Shown here in pieces: positions 63,930 to 64,000 of a stretch of 64,000 nucleotides of DNA (position 1 is its first letter; each line of letters opens with the position of its first letter). The notes beneath the pieces were generated by a model. That model made no database searches, was not told the origin of the DNA, and saw only the letters and a program-made list of their open reading frames with translations. Location of the stretch: positions 288,194 through 352,193 of the forward strand of contig NZ_JAPSLI010000003.1 of NCBI RefSeq assembly GCF_031180975.1. Reading direction: 5' to 3'. The position numbers and the translations under genes were made by a program. Source of the DNA: Microbacterium sp. (GTDB lineage Bacteria > Actinomycetota > Actinomycetes > Actinomycetales > Microbacteriaceae).

Positions 63930-64000
63930 TAGAACGGGGATCGGTATGGTTCACGATCCATAGTCGTGAAGCCTCCGACGAACTCGGCACGTTGTTTGGT

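Noticed and set aside
63966..64000. Possible gene start at GTG 63966
   Set aside because: Only 11 codons are inside the window and no ribosome site or motif can be judged.
1..64000. CRISPR array, IS element, prophage or toxin-antitoxin system
   Set aside because: No regularly spaced repeats, transposase, integrase, phage structural gene or recognisable toxin/antitoxin pair was seen on either strand.

Overview
The window is a high-GC Gram-positive chromosome segment. The gene order (dgt-dnaG; tkt-tal-pgi-zwf-opcA-pgl; ctaB/ctaA beside a SUF operon; bioYMN; divergent glgC/glgA; a mycobacterial-type leucine catabolic cluster), many GTG starts, dense 4-nt start/stop overlaps and frequent leaderless starts point to an actinobacterium, most likely Microbacteriaceae (Microbacterium-like). 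The genus is inferred from gene content and protein style, not from a marker gene. No IS element, CRISPR array, rRNA or replication origin is visible.

Layout. 1-3802: 3' part of dgt, dnaG and a lone ABC ATPase. 3889-3964: tRNA-Asn(GUU). 3965-6150: a small island of visibly lower GC starting at the tRNA 3' end, with a secreted metzincin protease, an N-terminally anchored unknown protein and a frameshifted second metzincin. A degenerate copy of the tRNA 3' end lies at its far edge. 6163-7780: divergent def and a NIPA/DMT-like membrane protein. 7774-15914 (minus): pentose-phosphate operon. 16109-18382: convergent ctaB and ctaA (heme O and heme A synthesis). 18459-25218: SUF Fe-S operon ending in a PatB-like PLP enzyme and an MFS exporter. 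25193-27703: BioQ-like TetR divergent from the biotin ECF importer bioYMN. 27713-31505: DUF3100 membrane protein, M20 amidohydrolase and a divergent two-part AsnC regulator. 31592-33190: ABC-F ATPase. 33335-34942: a DUF222/HNH (13E12-type) gene broken by three single-base shifts. 35149-37841: SURF1, a small zinc-ribbon protein, DUF3099, DUF4190 and fabG. 37845-42510: hydrolase, serB, glgC/glgA and an ABC ATPase. 42547-44345: L31B with a structured leader, then a secreted unknown protein with a long folded leader. 44360-46489: exonuclease, hydrolase and Lrp regulator. 46655-56914: bkdABC, a TetR regulator with twin operators, and accD-accA-fadE-maoC-citE. 56930-63841: histidine phosphatase, sirtuin, TrmH/SpoU methyltransferase, SGNH hydrolase, helicase, ferritin-like-VIT protein and an SRPBCC protein.

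How the genes work together. The 46-57 kb block is a branched-chain amino acid catabolic unit. Lrp probably controls the E1a/E1b/E2 ketoacid dehydrogenase. The carboxylase, acyl-CoA dehydrogenase, MaoC and CitE genes match the order of M. tuberculosis Rv2502c-Rv2498c, in which CitE is a (R)-HMG-CoA lyase. The biotin importer would supply the carboxylase. SUF, ctaA/ctaB and SURF1 support Fe-S and heme-copper oxidase assembly. glgC/glgA and the pentose-phosphate operon are central carbohydrate functions.

The least explained parts are the tRNA-adjacent metzincin island, the DUF3100/M20/AsnC module, the structured leader before the secreted protein at 43164, the SUF leader, and the twin GGTTA-N8-TAACC operators.
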